A DNA stretch of 64,000 nucleotides from Methylobacillus methanolivorans (GTDB lineage Bacteria; Pseudomonadota; Gammaproteobacteria; Burkholderiales; Methylophilaceae): NCBI RefSeq assembly GCF_020531845.1, contig NZ_JAJAVF010000004.1, positions 101,856 through 165,855 of the forward strand. Direction: 5' to 3'. Both the position numbers and the translations under genes were made by a program. The notes under the pieces were generated by a model. The model saw nothing but the letters and a program-made list of their open reading frames with translations, did no database searches and was not told where the DNA came from. Below, piece after piece: positions 8,621-18,351 of the stretch. Numbering within the stretch: position 1 is the first letter of the stretch; each line of letters opens with the position of its first letter.

Positions 8621-10563
8621 GTGACCGCCTGCCCTTGATCTCCTTGGTGGATATCCGCAAGCACTATGGCGGCGGAGATAAGCCACGGGTGGAAATCCTG
8701 CATGGTATTTCACTGGACATCCAAGCCGGTGAGTTTGTGGCGATTGTCGGAACTTCTGGCTCAGGAAAATCCACCTTGATGAATATCCTCGGCTGCCTGG
8801 ATAAACCTAGCTCCGGACACTACGATTTTGCCGGACGTAATGTGGCCGATATGGATGCCGACGAACTGGCTTGGTTACGCCGTGAGGCATTTGGCTTCGT
8901 GTTTCAGAGTTATCACCTGATCGCCACCGAGACCGCGCAGGAAAACGTGGAAATCCCCGCGCTTTATGCCGGCATGCCAGAGCGCGAGCGTGCAGAGCGT
9001 GCCCAGGCCTTGCTCACGAGGTTGGGGTTAGGCGAGCGCCTGCACTATCGTCCCAAGCAATTATCCGGCGGACAGCAGCAACGTGTATCGATTGCGCGGG
9101 CACTCATGAATGGTGGTCGTATCATCCTGGCGGATGAGCCTACTGGTGCGTTGGATTCGCGTAGCGGTGAAGAGGTCATGCGCCTGCTCAACGAGCTGGC
9201 TGATGCAGGCCATACCATCATCCTGATTACGCATGACCGCGATGTGGCCGCCAATGCGCGGCGCGTGATCGAGATTCGCGATGGCCATGTCATCAGCGAT
9301 ACTGGCGTATTGCAGCCCTCCTTGGTAAACACTGCGCCTGCATTCAGGCTGGAAGCGGATGCCAGCAAGGTAGCCTGGCGTGGCGATATGCTAGAGGCAT
9401 GCCGCGCCGCCTGGCGGGTGATGTGGGTCAACCGCTTCCGCACGGCCCTGACACTGCTGGGCATTATCATCGGTGTGGCCTCGGTGATTGTCATGATGGC
9501 CGTCGGCATGGGAACCAAGGAGCGCGTGGTGGCTGAGCTGGGTGCTTTTGGCACCAACCATATTTACGTCAGGCCCAAGCACGAAAGCTCAAAGGTGCCG
9601 GGCCGTGGCATCAGTGTGGGCGACCTTGAAGCCATTGGTGATATTCCACAGATCACCTACGTGTTGCCTAATCTTTCCGGCAACAAGGTGGTGCGTTATG
9701 GTAACCAGGATGTGCAAACCCGCATCAAGGGCTCAGGCGCGGCCATGGCACGTATGTTGAACTGGCCGGTGGAAAAAGGCTCTTTCTTTAGTGAGGAAGA
9801 TAACCAGCGCATGGCGACAGTGGCCGTCATCGGCCCGCGTCTGGCGCAGAACCTGATGCCGGATGTGGAAAACCCGGTGGGCGAGACTGTCCTGATCGGC
9901 AACGTGCCTTTCCAGGTGATTGGGGTGCTGGTTTCAAAAGGGGCGGTGACGGGAGACCAGAGCGACGACGACTTGGTGGTCATTCCCTATTCCACTGCCA
10001 GCATGCGGGTGTTCGGTGAGCGTGACCCCTCCTACGTCACCTTGGAAGTGGGAGACATGAAGCAAATTGATGCGGTGGCAAAAGCCGTGGATGATGTGCT
10101 GTTTTCCCGCCACCAGATCCGAGATTATGGGATGGAGAACGCCGCTGGTTGGATTGCCGCCCAGGCCAAGACGCAAGACAGTATGGGCATGATGCTGGCC
10201 TTGATTGCCGTGATTTCCCTCCTCGTCGGGGGTATAGGCGTGATGAATGTAATGCTGATGACCGTACGTGAACGTACGCGCGAAATCGGCATACGCATGG
10301 CGACCGGTGCCCGCCAGCGTGACATCCTGCAACAATTTCTCACCGAGGCGGTACTGGTGACCACGGTTGGCGGCGTGACTGGCGTGCTATCCGGCCTGGC
10401 GATAGGCGTCATCCTGGTGTTCTGGGGCATGCCTGTCATCTTTTCCCTGAGTGCCATTATCGGCGCTTTCTTCTGTTCCGTGATTACCGGGCTGGTCTTT
10501 GGTTTCATGCCTGCACGCCAGGCAGCCAAGCTTGACCCTGTGGTTGCCCTTGCCAGTGAGTGA
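8617..10563 (+). CDS. macB: MacB-type ABC exporter, fused ATPase and permease
   Basis: The N-terminal ATPase has Walker [10 protein letters not shown] (about 45-53), signature [15 protein letters not shown] (about 149-163) and Walker [13 protein letters not shown]. After a linker come the MacB periplasmic domain and a FtsX-type permease with four predicted membrane spans, including [20 protein letters not shown] near the C-terminus. I chose TTG at 8617: it gives an N-terminus [15 protein letters not shown] like other MacB proteins, has GGAAG upstream and overlaps the macA stop as TTGA. A GTG at 8602 is the alternative. The product, 648 residues, powers transport of periplasmic substrate into the outer membrane channel encoded next. 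Confidence 0.92.
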   Translation: MSDRLPLISLVDIRKHYGGGDKPRVEILHGISLDIQAGEFVAIVGTSGSGKSTLMNILGCLDKPSSGHYDFAGRNVADMDADELAWLRREAFGFVFQSYHLIATETAQENVEIPALYAGMPERERAERAQALLTRLGLGERLHYRPKQLSGGQQQRVSIARALMNGGRIILADEPTGALDSRSGEEVMRLLNELADAGHTIILITHDRDVAANARRVIEIRDGHVISDTGVLQPSLVNTAPAFRLEADASKVAWRGDMLEACRAAWRVMWVNRFRTALTLLGIIIGVASVIVMMAVGMGTKERVVAELGAFGTNHIYVRPKHESSKVPGRGISVGDLEAIGDIPQITYVLPNLSGNKVVRYGNQDVQTRIKGSGAAMARMLNWPVEKGSFFSEEDNQRMATVAVIGPRLAQNLMPDVENPVGETVLIGNVPFQVIGVLVSKGAVTGDQSDDDLVVIPYSTASMRVFGERDPSYVTLEVGDMKQIDAVAKAVDDVLFSRHQIRDYGMENAAGWIAAQAKTQDSMGMMLALIAVISLLVGGIGVMNVMLMTVRERTREIGIRMATGARQRDILQQFLTEAVLVTTVGGVTGVLSGLAIGVILVFWGMPVIFSLSAIIGAFFCSVITGLVFGFMPARQAAKLDPVVALASE

Positions 10564-10564
10564 C

Positions 10565-11950
10565 ATGAAAGTCCTGCGTTTATTCCTATTATTGTTATTG
10601 ACTGCCTGTACCCACGTTACCCCGCCGCAGTTGCAGCCGGAGGATGGGCTGCACAATCTACCTGACCAATGGCGTAATAACGCTAGCGTAGCCGAGGCCG
10701 CTCATGCGCCTGATCAGGATTGGTGGCAGTCATTTGGTAGCCAAGCGTTGGCAGGCATGGTGCAACAAGCCCAACTGGAAAGCTACGACATTGCCGCTGC
10801 GATTGCGCGTGTTGAGCAGGCGCAGCATTTGGCGGTGGTGGCCGGTGCGCCCCTGCTGCCGGAGGTCTCTGCCTCCGGCAATATCGGTCGCCAGCAACGG
10901 CTGGGAGGAAGCAGCGATGCTAATCGCCTGAGCACCTATTCCGCTGGGCTGCTCGCTAGTTACGAAATTGATTTTTGGGGCAAGAACCGCGCTGCCTACC
11001 AAGGCGCATTGAGTAATCTCCGCGCCAGTGAGTTTGATCGTGACAGCATGCGGGTAACCCTGGGTGCTAATGTCGCCATCAGCTGGATAGAGGCCATCGG
11101 TTTGGCTGAGCGTGTCGAGATTGCCCGGCATAACCTGGAGAATGCTGAGCGGGTATTAGCCCTGGTGGAGTCACGCTACCGTGCTGGCGCTGCGACTGCG
11201 ATTGAGCAGGCCCAGCAACAGGGCTTGGTGGCAAGTCAGCGCCGTACCGTGGCCTTGTTACAACAACAGCGAGGTAATACCGAGGCAGCATTGGCCACGC
11301 TGATGTCACGTCCACTGGCTGAGCTACCGTTGGTGGCTGCCAGTGTGCGAGAGTTGCAGCCTCCACTGAGCGATGCCGGGGTGCCTTCTGTGCTGTTGAC
11401 CCGCCGACCTGATATAGCCTTGGCAGAAGCCAGGTTGCTCGCTGCCGATGCCAATATCCAGGTGGCACGTGCCGCCATGCTGCCAAGTATTCGCTTAACT
11501 GGTGGTGTTTCTACTGCAAGTGAGCACTTGCGTGATCTATTTGATGCCCCGCTGTATAACCTAGCAGCCGGGTTGGCTGCACCTATCTTCAATGCGGGCC
11601 GTCTGGCAGCCCAGCGTGACGTTGCGATTGCGCGCCGCAAGGAACTGCTGGCGAATTACCGCCAGGCTATTATTGCCGCATTGAGCGATGTAGAGGCGGC
11701 GCTCAACCGTATTGCCGGATTGGAACAGCAGGCCATTGCGCAAACTCTGGCGCTGGAAAATGCCGAGCGTGCTTTTGTCCTTGCCCAATCCCGCTACCAA
11801 GCCGGGGCAGAAACCATGCTGACGATGCTGGATACGCAACGTACCCTATTCACTGCGCAAGATATGGATTTGCAATTGCGCCAACAACGCCTGCAGGCCT
11901 CTGTGGATCTTTATCGCGCCTTAGGCGGTGGCTGGCAACGCTCGCAGTAG
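10565..11950 (+). CDS. NodT/OprM-family outer membrane efflux lipoprotein
   Basis: This 461-residue outer membrane factor starts two bases after the macB stop. The N-terminus is a lipoprotein signal ending LLLTAC, with acylation expected on Cys15. Two OEP repeats follow, with NodT-type motifs such as YEIDFWGKNRAAYQG, LLTRRPDIALAEARL and ALENAERAFVLAQSRYQAG. It should form the trimeric channel completing the MacAB exporter. Its place as last gene of DUF4198-macA-macB-OMF mirrors OpmQ in the Pseudomonas pyoverdine recycling operon, a comparison drawn from family knowledge. Confidence 0.9.
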   Translation: MKVLRLFLLLLLTACTHVTPPQLQPEDGLHNLPDQWRNNASVAEAAHAPDQDWWQSFGSQALAGMVQQAQLESYDIAAAIARVEQAQHLAVVAGAPLLPEVSASGNIGRQQRLGGSSDANRLSTYSAGLLASYEIDFWGKNRAAYQGALSNLRASEFDRDSMRVTLGANVAISWIEAIGLAERVEIARHNLENAERVLALVESRYRAGAATAIEQAQQQGLVASQRRTVALLQQQRGNTEAALATLMSRPLAELPLVAASVRELQPPLSDAGVPSVLLTRRPDIALAEARLLAADANIQVARAAMLPSIRLTGGVSTASEHLRDLFDAPLYNLAAGLAAPIFNAGRLAAQRDVAIARRKELLANYRQAIIAALSDVEAALNRIAGLEQQAIAQTLALENAERAFVLAQSRYQAGAETMLTMLDTQRTLFTAQDMDLQLRQQRLQASVDLYRALGGGWQRSQ

Positions 11951-11973
11951 AGGCTTGAATGCAAACCGATGTG

Positions 11974-12004
11974 AAGGGGCGCATTTGCTAGCTCGCCCTT
12001 TTGG
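11974..12004 (+). terminator. Weak candidate terminator after the exporter operon
   Basis: AAGGGGCG can pair with CGCCCTTT (one G-T pair) around a loop of about 12 bases. A short TTTT follows. It fits the end of the macAB-OMF operon, but the T-tract is short. Confidence 0.45.
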
Positions 12005-12124
12005 TTGCCTCAACGTGTTGCATGCCTCGCCCGACGCTAAGAGGGTCTTGTCGAGATTACGCGGGATTGCCTGACGTGATTTGGTGTATAGTCATCCTCT
12101 GATTCATTCCTATTCTCAATCAGC

Positions 12125-13042
12125 ATGTCTGCCAGCAGCTCCCAAGCCATTACTCCTGAACACCTGCACAACATCAGCGCAGAAGAGCTAAAGCGTCAGC
12201 TTGCAAGCGATCCGCGAGAGGCGATGCAATGGATACTGGCCTTGGCTGAACAAGGCGAGCCAGAAGCACAAGCCTTGCTTGGACAGGCTTACCTTGACGG
12301 GCATGGCCTGGAGCCAGACCCCAGGCAGGCCAGAATCTGGTTTCGCAAGGCTGCGGAAGCGGGCCATCTGTTCGGGATGAACATGCTGGGACGAGCTTAC
12401 GATCAAGGCTGGGGCGGCCCGGTGGATTATGCCTGTGCTGCGTACTGGTTTCGCATGGCGGCCAATCAGGGGCTGGATTGGGGCATGTATAACTATGGAC
12501 ACCTGCTGTTGCATGGGTTGGGCGTAGAGAAAGATGAGCCACAAGCGTTCGACTGGTATAACAAGGCCGCCGAGTTAGGCCACGCCAAGTCATTGGGCGT
12601 GATCGGCAGGTTTTTCGAGGAAGGCTGGCTGGGCGAAAAAGACCTGGAAAAAGCTTTCGACTATTATCGCTGCTCTGCAGAGGCAGGCGATTTTCGTGGG
12701 CAATACAACTATGCCCTGATATTGCTGGAGCGCACCCAAGTCGAGAATTCATTGCACTGGATGCGTATTGCGCTGCTCAATGCGCATCTGGCGTTTTCCC
12801 GCACCATGGCAGCCAATTTGCTCCGACACCCTCACCCGGCTTTACGCCAAGTGGGCATGGAAGCCTTACACAAATGCGCACAACAAGGTGATGAGGGGGA
12901 TGGGTATACATACGCTAAGCGCTTGTTAAGCCAGCAAGACATCATGAGCCTCTCCCTGGGGCGCTGGTGGCTGCGCTGCGCAGCACGTCAGGGCCATGTG
13001 CAGGCGCAACAAGAAACTTCCCTTCACATCATTCTCAGCTGA
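12125..13042 (+). CDS. Sel1-repeat (TPR-like) protein
   Basis: This 305-residue protein has no signal peptide. It carries at least four Sel1-type repeats between about residues 45 and 200 (for example AQALLGQAYLDGHGLEPD, ARIWFRKAAEAGHLFGMN, AFDWYNKAAELGHAKSLG). Sel1 repeats are helical scaffolds for protein contacts. It stands alone between the exporter operon and the first sigma-factor module. A Sel1-repeat protein (PA4516) also sits in an iron-regulated piuC operon of Pseudomonas, recalled from knowledge, so a link to iron uptake is plausible but unproven. No PiuC-like dioxygenase is present here. Confidence 0.8.
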   Translation: MSASSSQAITPEHLHNISAEELKRQLASDPREAMQWILALAEQGEPEAQALLGQAYLDGHGLEPDPRQARIWFRKAAEAGHLFGMNMLGRAYDQGWGGPVDYACAAYWFRMAANQGLDWGMYNYGHLLLHGLGVEKDEPQAFDWYNKAAELGHAKSLGVIGRFFEEGWLGEKDLEKAFDYYRCSAEAGDFRGQYNYALILLERTQVENSLHWMRIALLNAHLAFSRTMAANLLRHPHPALRQVGMEALHKCAQQGDEGDGYTYAKRLLSQQDIMSLSLGRWWLRCAARQGHVQAQQETSLHIILS

Positions 13043-13084
13043 ACATCCTGGTCGCCATTGATTGCCATCTAGATATAATTAGCT

Positions 13085-13103
13085 AATAATAAGAATGATT
13101 TTT
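13085..13103 (+). promoter_or_regulatory. Fur box upstream of sigma gene 1
   Basis: AATAATAAGAATGATTTTT resembles the 19-bp Fur consensus. It sits just downstream of a TATAAT-like -10 (13074-13079) and 16 bases before the sigma gene. Every one of the six FecI-type genes here has such an element. Confidence 0.65.
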
Positions 13104-13118
13104 CTTTAATTCCGGCCG

Positions 13119-13640
13119 GTGTCCAGCCACCGCTTTACTGTGCCCGCTAAGAATCCCATCATCTCCAACCTAGTGCACCAGCTTTATAGCAGCCATCATG
13201 GCTGGCTTTATGCATGGCTGCGCAAGAAGCTGGGTTGCCAGCATATTGCAGCCGACCTAGCACACGATACCTTTGTCCGGCTGATGGTGGCCGGCAAGGC
13301 TCCCTTGCCCGAGCAGTCGCGTGCCTATCTCACCCAGATCGCCAAGGGCCTGGTGGTTGATCTTTACCGCCGGCGTCGCCTGGAGCTAGCTTACCAGGAA
13401 TGGCTGCTGCAATTGCCGTCGACGGACGCCCCCTCTCCGGAAGACCAGGCGATTGTCCTGCAGAGCCTCGTCCAGCTGGACCAAGTGCTGGATCAATTGC
13501 CGTGCAAGGTTCGCCAAGCGTTCCTGCTTTCGCGTTTTGATGGCCTCACCTATACCGAAATTGCCGTCCAGCTCGGGGTGTCGGTTGCAGCGGTGCGCAA
13601 GTATATGCTCAAGGCCGCGCAAGCCTGCATGGGGTTGTGA
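13119..13640 (+). CDS. FecI-type ECF sigma factor, module 1
   Basis: This 173-residue ECF sigma factor has region 2 near residues 18-85 (HHGWLYAWLRKKLGCQHIAADLAHDTFVRL) split here as HHGWLYAWLRKKLG and AADLAHDTFVRL. Region 4 lies at about 115-170, with the helix-turn-helix GLTYTEIAVQLGVSVAAV. The length and the tryptophan-rich region 2 start are typical of the FecI iron-starvation class. The only good start is GTG at 13119. The fecR-type gene overlaps its stop and a TonB transducer follows, the standard cell-surface signalling arrangement, so it should activate the receptor promoter when its FecR partner is triggered. A Fur box upstream indicates iron repression. Confidence 0.92.
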   Translation: MSSHRFTVPAKNPIISNLVHQLYSSHHGWLYAWLRKKLGCQHIAADLAHDTFVRLMVAGKAPLPEQSRAYLTQIAKGLVVDLYRRRRLELAYQEWLLQLPSTDAPSPEDQAIVLQSLVQLDQVLDQLPCKVRQAFLLSRFDGLTYTEIAVQLGVSVAAVRKYMLKAAQACMGL

Positions 13641-14611
13641 TGGAGCACGGGATGGCTGCTACACCAATGCTTCAACATGAAGCGCGGTTGCGACAACAAG
13701 CGCTGGAATGGCAGGTTGTCTTATGGTCAGGGGAGGTGACAGCCGACGAGCAGTCCGATTTTGACAATTGGCTGGCGGCCAGCGACTTGCACCGCCAAGC
13801 ATGGAGTGAAATAGCGGCCATAGAGCGAAAACTGCAATTGATCCCTGCCCAAGCAGTTGAATTACTGAAAGACAAACCCGACTCGACGAAGCGCCGCCGG
13901 TTATTGCAACTGCTAGGCCTGGCGGCGGCGACAGGCGGTACGGTGCCCATCGTGCGTAACAGCGATGCGTGGCAGGCCTGGAGTGCAGACCATCACACGC
14001 ACGCTGGCGAGCAGCAGCAGCTTGCCCTTTCAGATGGCAGCCAGTTGTTCCTTAATACCTCGACAGCGGTCGATATCGAATTCAATTCCCGCGAACGTCG
14101 GCTGATACTGCATCATGGCGAGATGTACGTCAGGACTGCGGCAGACGCCGGGCAGTCTGTGCGTCCTTTCCTGATACAAACTCGCCATGGCGTTGCCCAG
14201 GCGCTTGGCTCTAAGTTCAATGTGCGCCTGAAGCAGGAAGAAACACGGGTTTCGGTGCACGAAGGCGTGGTGCAAATCCAGCCACGCCTAGGGTCCAGTC
14301 ATAGGCTGGAGCACGGTTTCCAGGCTGGATTTTCCACCCACGGGTTCACAGCTACTACGCCCAATGGCAATGAGCTTGCGTGGCTAGAGGGCAAGCTGGT
14401 GGCGGAACATGTGAGGCTGGGGGATTTCCTGGATGAATTGGGGCGTTATCGTCGGGGCACGATCCATTACGATGCAAAAGCGGCCGACATGGTGGTTTCC
14501 GGTGTTTTTCCCTTGCCTGATACAGACAGGATACTGGAGTCGCTATTGCAGGCATTGCCTCTGCGCATCAGCTATTTCTCGCGTTATTGGGTGTCGGTAC
14601 ATGCCTTGTGA
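13640..14611 (+). CDS. FecR-type sigma regulator, module 1
   Basis: The ATG at 13640 overlaps the sigma stop (TGATG). The 323-residue protein has a cytosolic N-terminal domain that binds sigma (QALEWQVVLWSGEVTADEQ, about 13-80). A single membrane span follows (about 88-108) and is preceded by KRRRLLQLLGLA, a twin-arginine-like run. The periplasmic FecR domain (DGSQLFLNTSTAVDIEF) comes next, then a C-terminal STN-like domain that contacts the receptor (GVFPLPDTDRILESLLQAL). It carries the receptor signal across the inner membrane to the sigma factor at 13119. Confidence 0.9.
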   Translation: MEHGMAATPMLQHEARLRQQALEWQVVLWSGEVTADEQSDFDNWLAASDLHRQAWSEIAAIERKLQLIPAQAVELLKDKPDSTKRRRLLQLLGLAAATGGTVPIVRNSDAWQAWSADHHTHAGEQQQLALSDGSQLFLNTSTAVDIEFNSRERRLILHHGEMYVRTAADAGQSVRPFLIQTRHGVAQALGSKFNVRLKQEETRVSVHEGVVQIQPRLGSSHRLEHGFQAGFSTHGFTATTPNGNELAWLEGKLVAEHVRLGDFLDELGRYRRGTIHYDAKAADMVVSGVFPLPDTDRILESLLQALPLRISYFSRYWVSVHAL

Positions 14612-14653
14612 TTGGTAGGAATGCGAGCTGAGGTAAAAAATCTAGGGCAAGCG

Positions 14654-14680
14654 TAGCACTTTTGTTTTTTCGTTCGGGAT
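14654..14680 (+). promoter_or_regulatory. Candidate sigma-dependent promoter of receptor 1
   Basis: TAGCA, a 16-base spacer and CGGGAT, 41 bases before the receptor ATG. Most bases align with the element before receptor 6 (shared CTTT and TTTCGTTCG). A weak match on its own, supported by conserved spacing and position. Confidence 0.4.
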
Positions 14681-14721
14681 AGCAGTGAACACTTCTATTT
14701 CTGAACGAAGGAATTATCAAT

Positions 14722-17178
14722 ATGTTGAAGCACGCCAATCTATCGGACCGGGTACAAGTCGCGGATGTTTTTCGTATGAGCAGGCTTGCAGGCCTGTTAT
14801 TGCTCTCTGGCTTGGCCAGTATGGCTTTGATACCCGGCGCTTACGCCGAAACCACACAGCCGGGCCAGGCCGCCAGGGCGTTCAATATCCCGGCCGGCAA
14901 GCTGGATCAGGTGTTGAATGCCTATGCCAAGGAGACTGGTATCTTGCTGGTGATCGACGGTAAATTGACCGAAGCCAAACAAAGCCGCGGCTTGAATGGC
15001 GCATACAACTTGCGCCAAGGCCTGGAGGCTATCCTGGCAGGTAGCGGTTTGCAGGCGGTGGTGCAGGATAACGGTAGTTACAAGTTGCAAAAAGCGTTGC
15101 AAGCCTCGCGCGCAGTCGGAGAGTCAACGGCGACCTTGCCAGAGGTGGCAGTATCGGCCAGCGCCGAGCAGGCCGATGGATTAAGCCAGGCATATCCCGG
15201 CTTGCAGGTGGCACGTGGCGGGCGCGCAGGCCTGCTGGGGCAGCGCGACTTCATGGATTTGCCATTCAATGTGACCAACTACACCTCGACTGTGATTGCT
15301 GATCAACAGGCACGCAGTATCGGCGATATCTTGCAAAATGACCCTTCGGTCAGGCAAGCCAGCGCACGCACCAACATTAATGAAGATTTTTCTATTCGTG
15401 GCTTCACCGTTGCAAGCCAGGATATTGCATTGAATGGCATGTATGGCCTGATGCCTTACTTTAGAGTGCCGATCGAAATGGTCGAGCGGGTTGAAGTATT
15501 GAAAGGTCCCAGTGCCTTGCTCAACGGCATGCCGCCAAGTGGGAATGTAGGCGGCAGTATCAATGTCGTGCCCAAGCGCGCTGCTGATCAGCCGCTGACC
15601 CGCTTCAGTGCAAATTACATGTCGAATTCTGTCTATGGCGGCCATGCTGACCTGGGCCGCAGGTTTGGTGAAAACAATGAGTTCGGAGTTCGCCTCAATG
15701 GCGCCTATCGCAAGGGCGATACGCGGATTGATCAGCAAGGTGTTGAGGAAATCGTTGGCAGCCTGGCACTCGATTACCGTGGCGAGCGCCTGCGCCTATC
15801 GGCAGATATCCTGCACCAGGAAGAAACGCTGGATGTGGTGGTCAGGCAGTTTACTGTTGGGACCAATCTGACGCGTATACCTGGCGCACCAGATAATCAG
15901 CTGAGTTATCCCGGCTATGGGCGTTCCAAGATGAAGGACCGTAGCATGGTGTTACGTGGCGAGTACGATATCAATGACCAGGCGACGGTCTATGCGGGTT
16001 TTGGTAGCCGCAGAAGTGAAATGGACGCGGTAGCCGGCAATCCTTCCCTGAACGGAGCGGACGGCAGTTACAGCTCGGCGGCCGCCTGGCAGATATTCGA
16101 TGTCAGCTCAAGATCAGCAGAGGCCGGCGGCCGATTCAAGTTTTCAACCGGGCCGGTTGGACACCTGGTGAGCGTAGGCGCAACGCAAGTCACGCAGAAT
16201 GCAGACATCCACTTCGTTGGCGTTGGAGCGCTGATCAATAACAACATCTATGCACCGATCTACAGCGATACCCCCAGCACTTCAGGCTTGAACGGCAAGG
16301 CCTTGAAATATACCACCATGGAGCTGACCAGCTATGCAGTGGCAGATACCCTGTCTTTCCTGGACGAGCGCTTGCAAATCACCCTGGGGGCCAGGCACCA
16401 GAATGTAGAGCAACAGAGTTATGCCATAGGGACAGGCCAGAAGTCTGGCGTGGGCTACGACAAAGGTGCGGTCACGCCGGTGGCGGGGATAGTATTCAAG
16501 CCCGCAGAAAACCTGGCGTTGTATGCTAATTACATCGAAGGCTTGAGTCAGGGACAGGTGGCTCCAGTGGGCACAAGCAATGTCGGGCAGATTTTCTCTC
16601 CTTATAAAACCAAACAGAAAGAAATCGGGGTGAAAGTGGATTGGGGCCGCATTGCAACCACTGCCAGTCTCTATGAAATCGAGCGGCCCAGTGCCATCAC
16701 GACCGGGGGAGAATACCGGGTCAGTGGTGAACAGCGTAACCGTGGACTGGAGCTGAATGTGTTTGGCGAAGTGGCCGCAGGTGTGCGCTTGCTGGGTGGT
16801 GGGTCATACAATCAGGGCAAGTTGACCAAGACGCAAAACGGTTTGTACGATGGCAACACCGCCATCGGGGTGCCGGATTGGCAAGTTAATCTGGGCAGCG
16901 AATGGGATACCACATTTGCACAAGGCCTCACGCTGACAGCCCGGGTGATCTACAGCAGCAAACAGTACGTAAATCAGGCCAATACGCTCTCTATTCCCAG
17001 TATCACCAGGTTCGATATAGGTGCCCGCTATAAGACCGTGCTTAACGACACCCCATTGGTATTGCGCGCTAATATTGAGAATCTGTTCGACCGGGATTAT
17101 TGGAATGCCTCCAATGACGGCTATCTGTATATTGGCACGCCACGTACCCTGCTACTGTCCGCCACCGTTGATTTCTAG
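14722..17178 (+). CDS. TonB-dependent siderophore transducer 1
   Basis: This 818-residue outer membrane receptor has a signal peptide of about 42 residues (ending AYA). An STN signalling domain follows (about 55-125; FNIPAGKLDQVLNAYAKETG), then a TonB-box-like segment (TLPEVAVSA). The plug (about 170-290; VERVEVLKGPSALLNGMPPS) and a 22-strand barrel ending LSATVDF complete it. GAAGGA precedes the ATG. The STN domain marks it as a transducer signalling to the FecR at 13640. It is the most divergent of the six, with LPFNVTNYTSTVIADQQA in the plug. The substrate is probably a ferri-siderophore; identity cannot be read from sequence. Confidence 0.92.
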   Translation: MLKHANLSDRVQVADVFRMSRLAGLLLLSGLASMALIPGAYAETTQPGQAARAFNIPAGKLDQVLNAYAKETGILLVIDGKLTEAKQSRGLNGAYNLRQGLEAILAGSGLQAVVQDNGSYKLQKALQASRAVGESTATLPEVAVSASAEQADGLSQAYPGLQVARGGRAGLLGQRDFMDLPFNVTNYTSTVIADQQARSIGDILQNDPSVRQASARTNINEDFSIRGFTVASQDIALNGMYGLMPYFRVPIEMVERVEVLKGPSALLNGMPPSGNVGGSINVVPKRAADQPLTRFSANYMSNSVYGGHADLGRRFGENNEFGVRLNGAYRKGDTRIDQQGVEEIVGSLALDYRGERLRLSADILHQEETLDVVVRQFTVGTNLTRIPGAPDNQLSYPGYGRSKMKDRSMVLRGEYDINDQATVYAGFGSRRSEMDAVAGNPSLNGADGSYSSAAAWQIFDVSSRSAEAGGRFKFSTGPVGHLVSVGATQVTQNADIHFVGVGALINNNIYAPIYSDTPSTSGLNGKALKYTTMELTSYAVADTLSFLDERLQITLGARHQNVEQQSYAIGTGQKSGVGYDKGAVTPVAGIVFKPAENLALYANYIEGLSQGQVAPVGTSNVGQIFSPYKTKQKEIGVKVDWGRIATTASLYEIERPSAITTGGEYRVSGEQRNRGLELNVFGEVAAGVRLLGGGSYNQGKLTKTQNGLYDGNTAIGVPDWQVNLGSEWDTTFAQGLTLTARVIYSSKQYVNQANTLSIPSITRFDIGARYKTVLNDTPLVLRANIENLFDRDYWNASNDGYLYIGTPRTLLLSATVDF

Positions 17179-17205
17179 CAGCATGGGTTGCCTTAAAGGA
17201 GCAGC

Positions 17206-18351
17206 ATGAGCATCAGAAAGTGGTATCTCGTACATAAGTGGACCAGCCTGGTTTGCACGGCATTTTTGTTGATGTTGTGCATTACCGGCCTGCCCTTGAT
17301 CTTTCACGAAGAGATCGAGCATCTTTCCGGCGTGGTGGAAGCACCGCCCATGCCTGAGGATACGCCATACGCCAGCCTGGACCAGGTGGCGGATGCGGCG
17401 CGCAAGCAACGCCCGGGCGATGTCATCCGCTTTATGTTCTGGGAGCAGGACGAGCATCCCCATGTGACGCTGGTATCGATGGCAGCCTCCATGGATGCGC
17501 CTCCGGATGAAGGCAAGATCGTGCTGATCGATAGCCGCACGGCCAAGGTGCTGGATGAGCCGCCGCCTGATCGCGGCTTTATGTACGTGATGCTCAAGCT
17601 GCACGTGGACATGTTTGCCGGCTTGCCCGGCATGCTGTTCCTCGGTTTCATGGGCCTGCTGTTCGCAGTGGCGATCATCTCCGGCATCGTGCTGTATCAC
17701 CCTTTCATGCGGCGGCTGGATTTCGGCACTATCCGGCGCGAGAAGCAAGCGCGCCTGAAGTGGCTGGATGTGCACAACCTGCTGGGCGTTGCCACCCTGG
17801 TCTGGGCACTGGTGGTAGGCCTGACCGGCACCATCAATACCCTGAGCCAGATCGTGATCTTCATCTGGCAAAGCGACCAGATGGCGCAGATGACGGCGCC
17901 TTACAAAGGCTTGCCGGCACCTAAAACACTGGGATCGCTGCAAGCCTCGATGGAGACGGCCCAACAGGCCATTCCCGATATGCACACGAGTTTTGTTGCC
18001 TTCCCCGGCAGCATGTTTTCCAGCCCGCACCATTACACCGTGTTCATGAAGGGCAATACCCCGGTGACCTCGCGCTTGCTCAAGCCCGCGCTGGTGGATG
18101 CGCAAACGACGAAGCTGACCGATGCGCGTGAGATGCCTTGGTACGTCAAGACCCTGTTGCTATCGCAACCCCTGCATTTTGGCGATTACGGCGGCCTGCC
18201 ATTGAAGATTATCTGGACCTTGCTGGACTTGATCACCATCGTGGTGTTGGGCAGCGGCCTTTATCTCTGGCTGCAACGCCGCAAGCAGACTGAAAAACGC
18301 ATCAGTGAGTTGGAGCAAAAGCATGCTGCCATGGCAGGAGGCAAGCCATGA
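17206..18351 (+). CDS. PepSY-associated TM protein, module 1
   Basis: This 381-residue inner membrane protein starts 27 bases after receptor 1 and has a strong AAGGAG site. Four predicted spans (about 12-32, 140-165, 190-215, 345-365) and histidines in or near them (WYLVHKWTSL, WLDVHNLLGVATLVW) fit the PepSY_TM family. A PepSY-like periplasmic domain lies between spans 1 and 2. Relatives such as FpvG act in periplasmic reduction of ferri-siderophores, so it may release iron from the siderophore imported by receptor 1. It overlaps the next small gene by ATGA, so translation is coupled. Reductase activity is inference. Confidence 0.85.
   Translation: MSIRKWYLVHKWTSLVCTAFLLMLCITGLPLIFHEEIEHLSGVVEAPPMPEDTPYASLDQVADAARKQRPGDVIRFMFWEQDEHPHVTLVSMAASMDAPPDEGKIVLIDSRTAKVLDEPPPDRGFMYVMLKLHVDMFAGLPGMLFLGFMGLLFAVAIISGIVLYHPFMRRLDFGTIRREKQARLKWLDVHNLLGVATLVWALVVGLTGTINTLSQIVIFIWQSDQMAQMTAPYKGLPAPKTLGSLQASMETAQQAIPDMHTSFVAFPGSMFSSPHHYTVFMKGNTPVTSRLLKPALVDAQTTKLTDAREMPWYVKTLLLSQPLHFGDYGGLPLKIIWTLLDLITIVVLGSGLYLWLQRRKQTEKRISELEQKHAAMAGGKP

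Noticed and set aside
17152..18105. Minus-strand frame of 317 codons opposite the PepSY gene
   Set aside because: Antisense shadow; the composition (His/Gln/Arg-rich) is that of the reverse complement of a GC-rich membrane protein gene.
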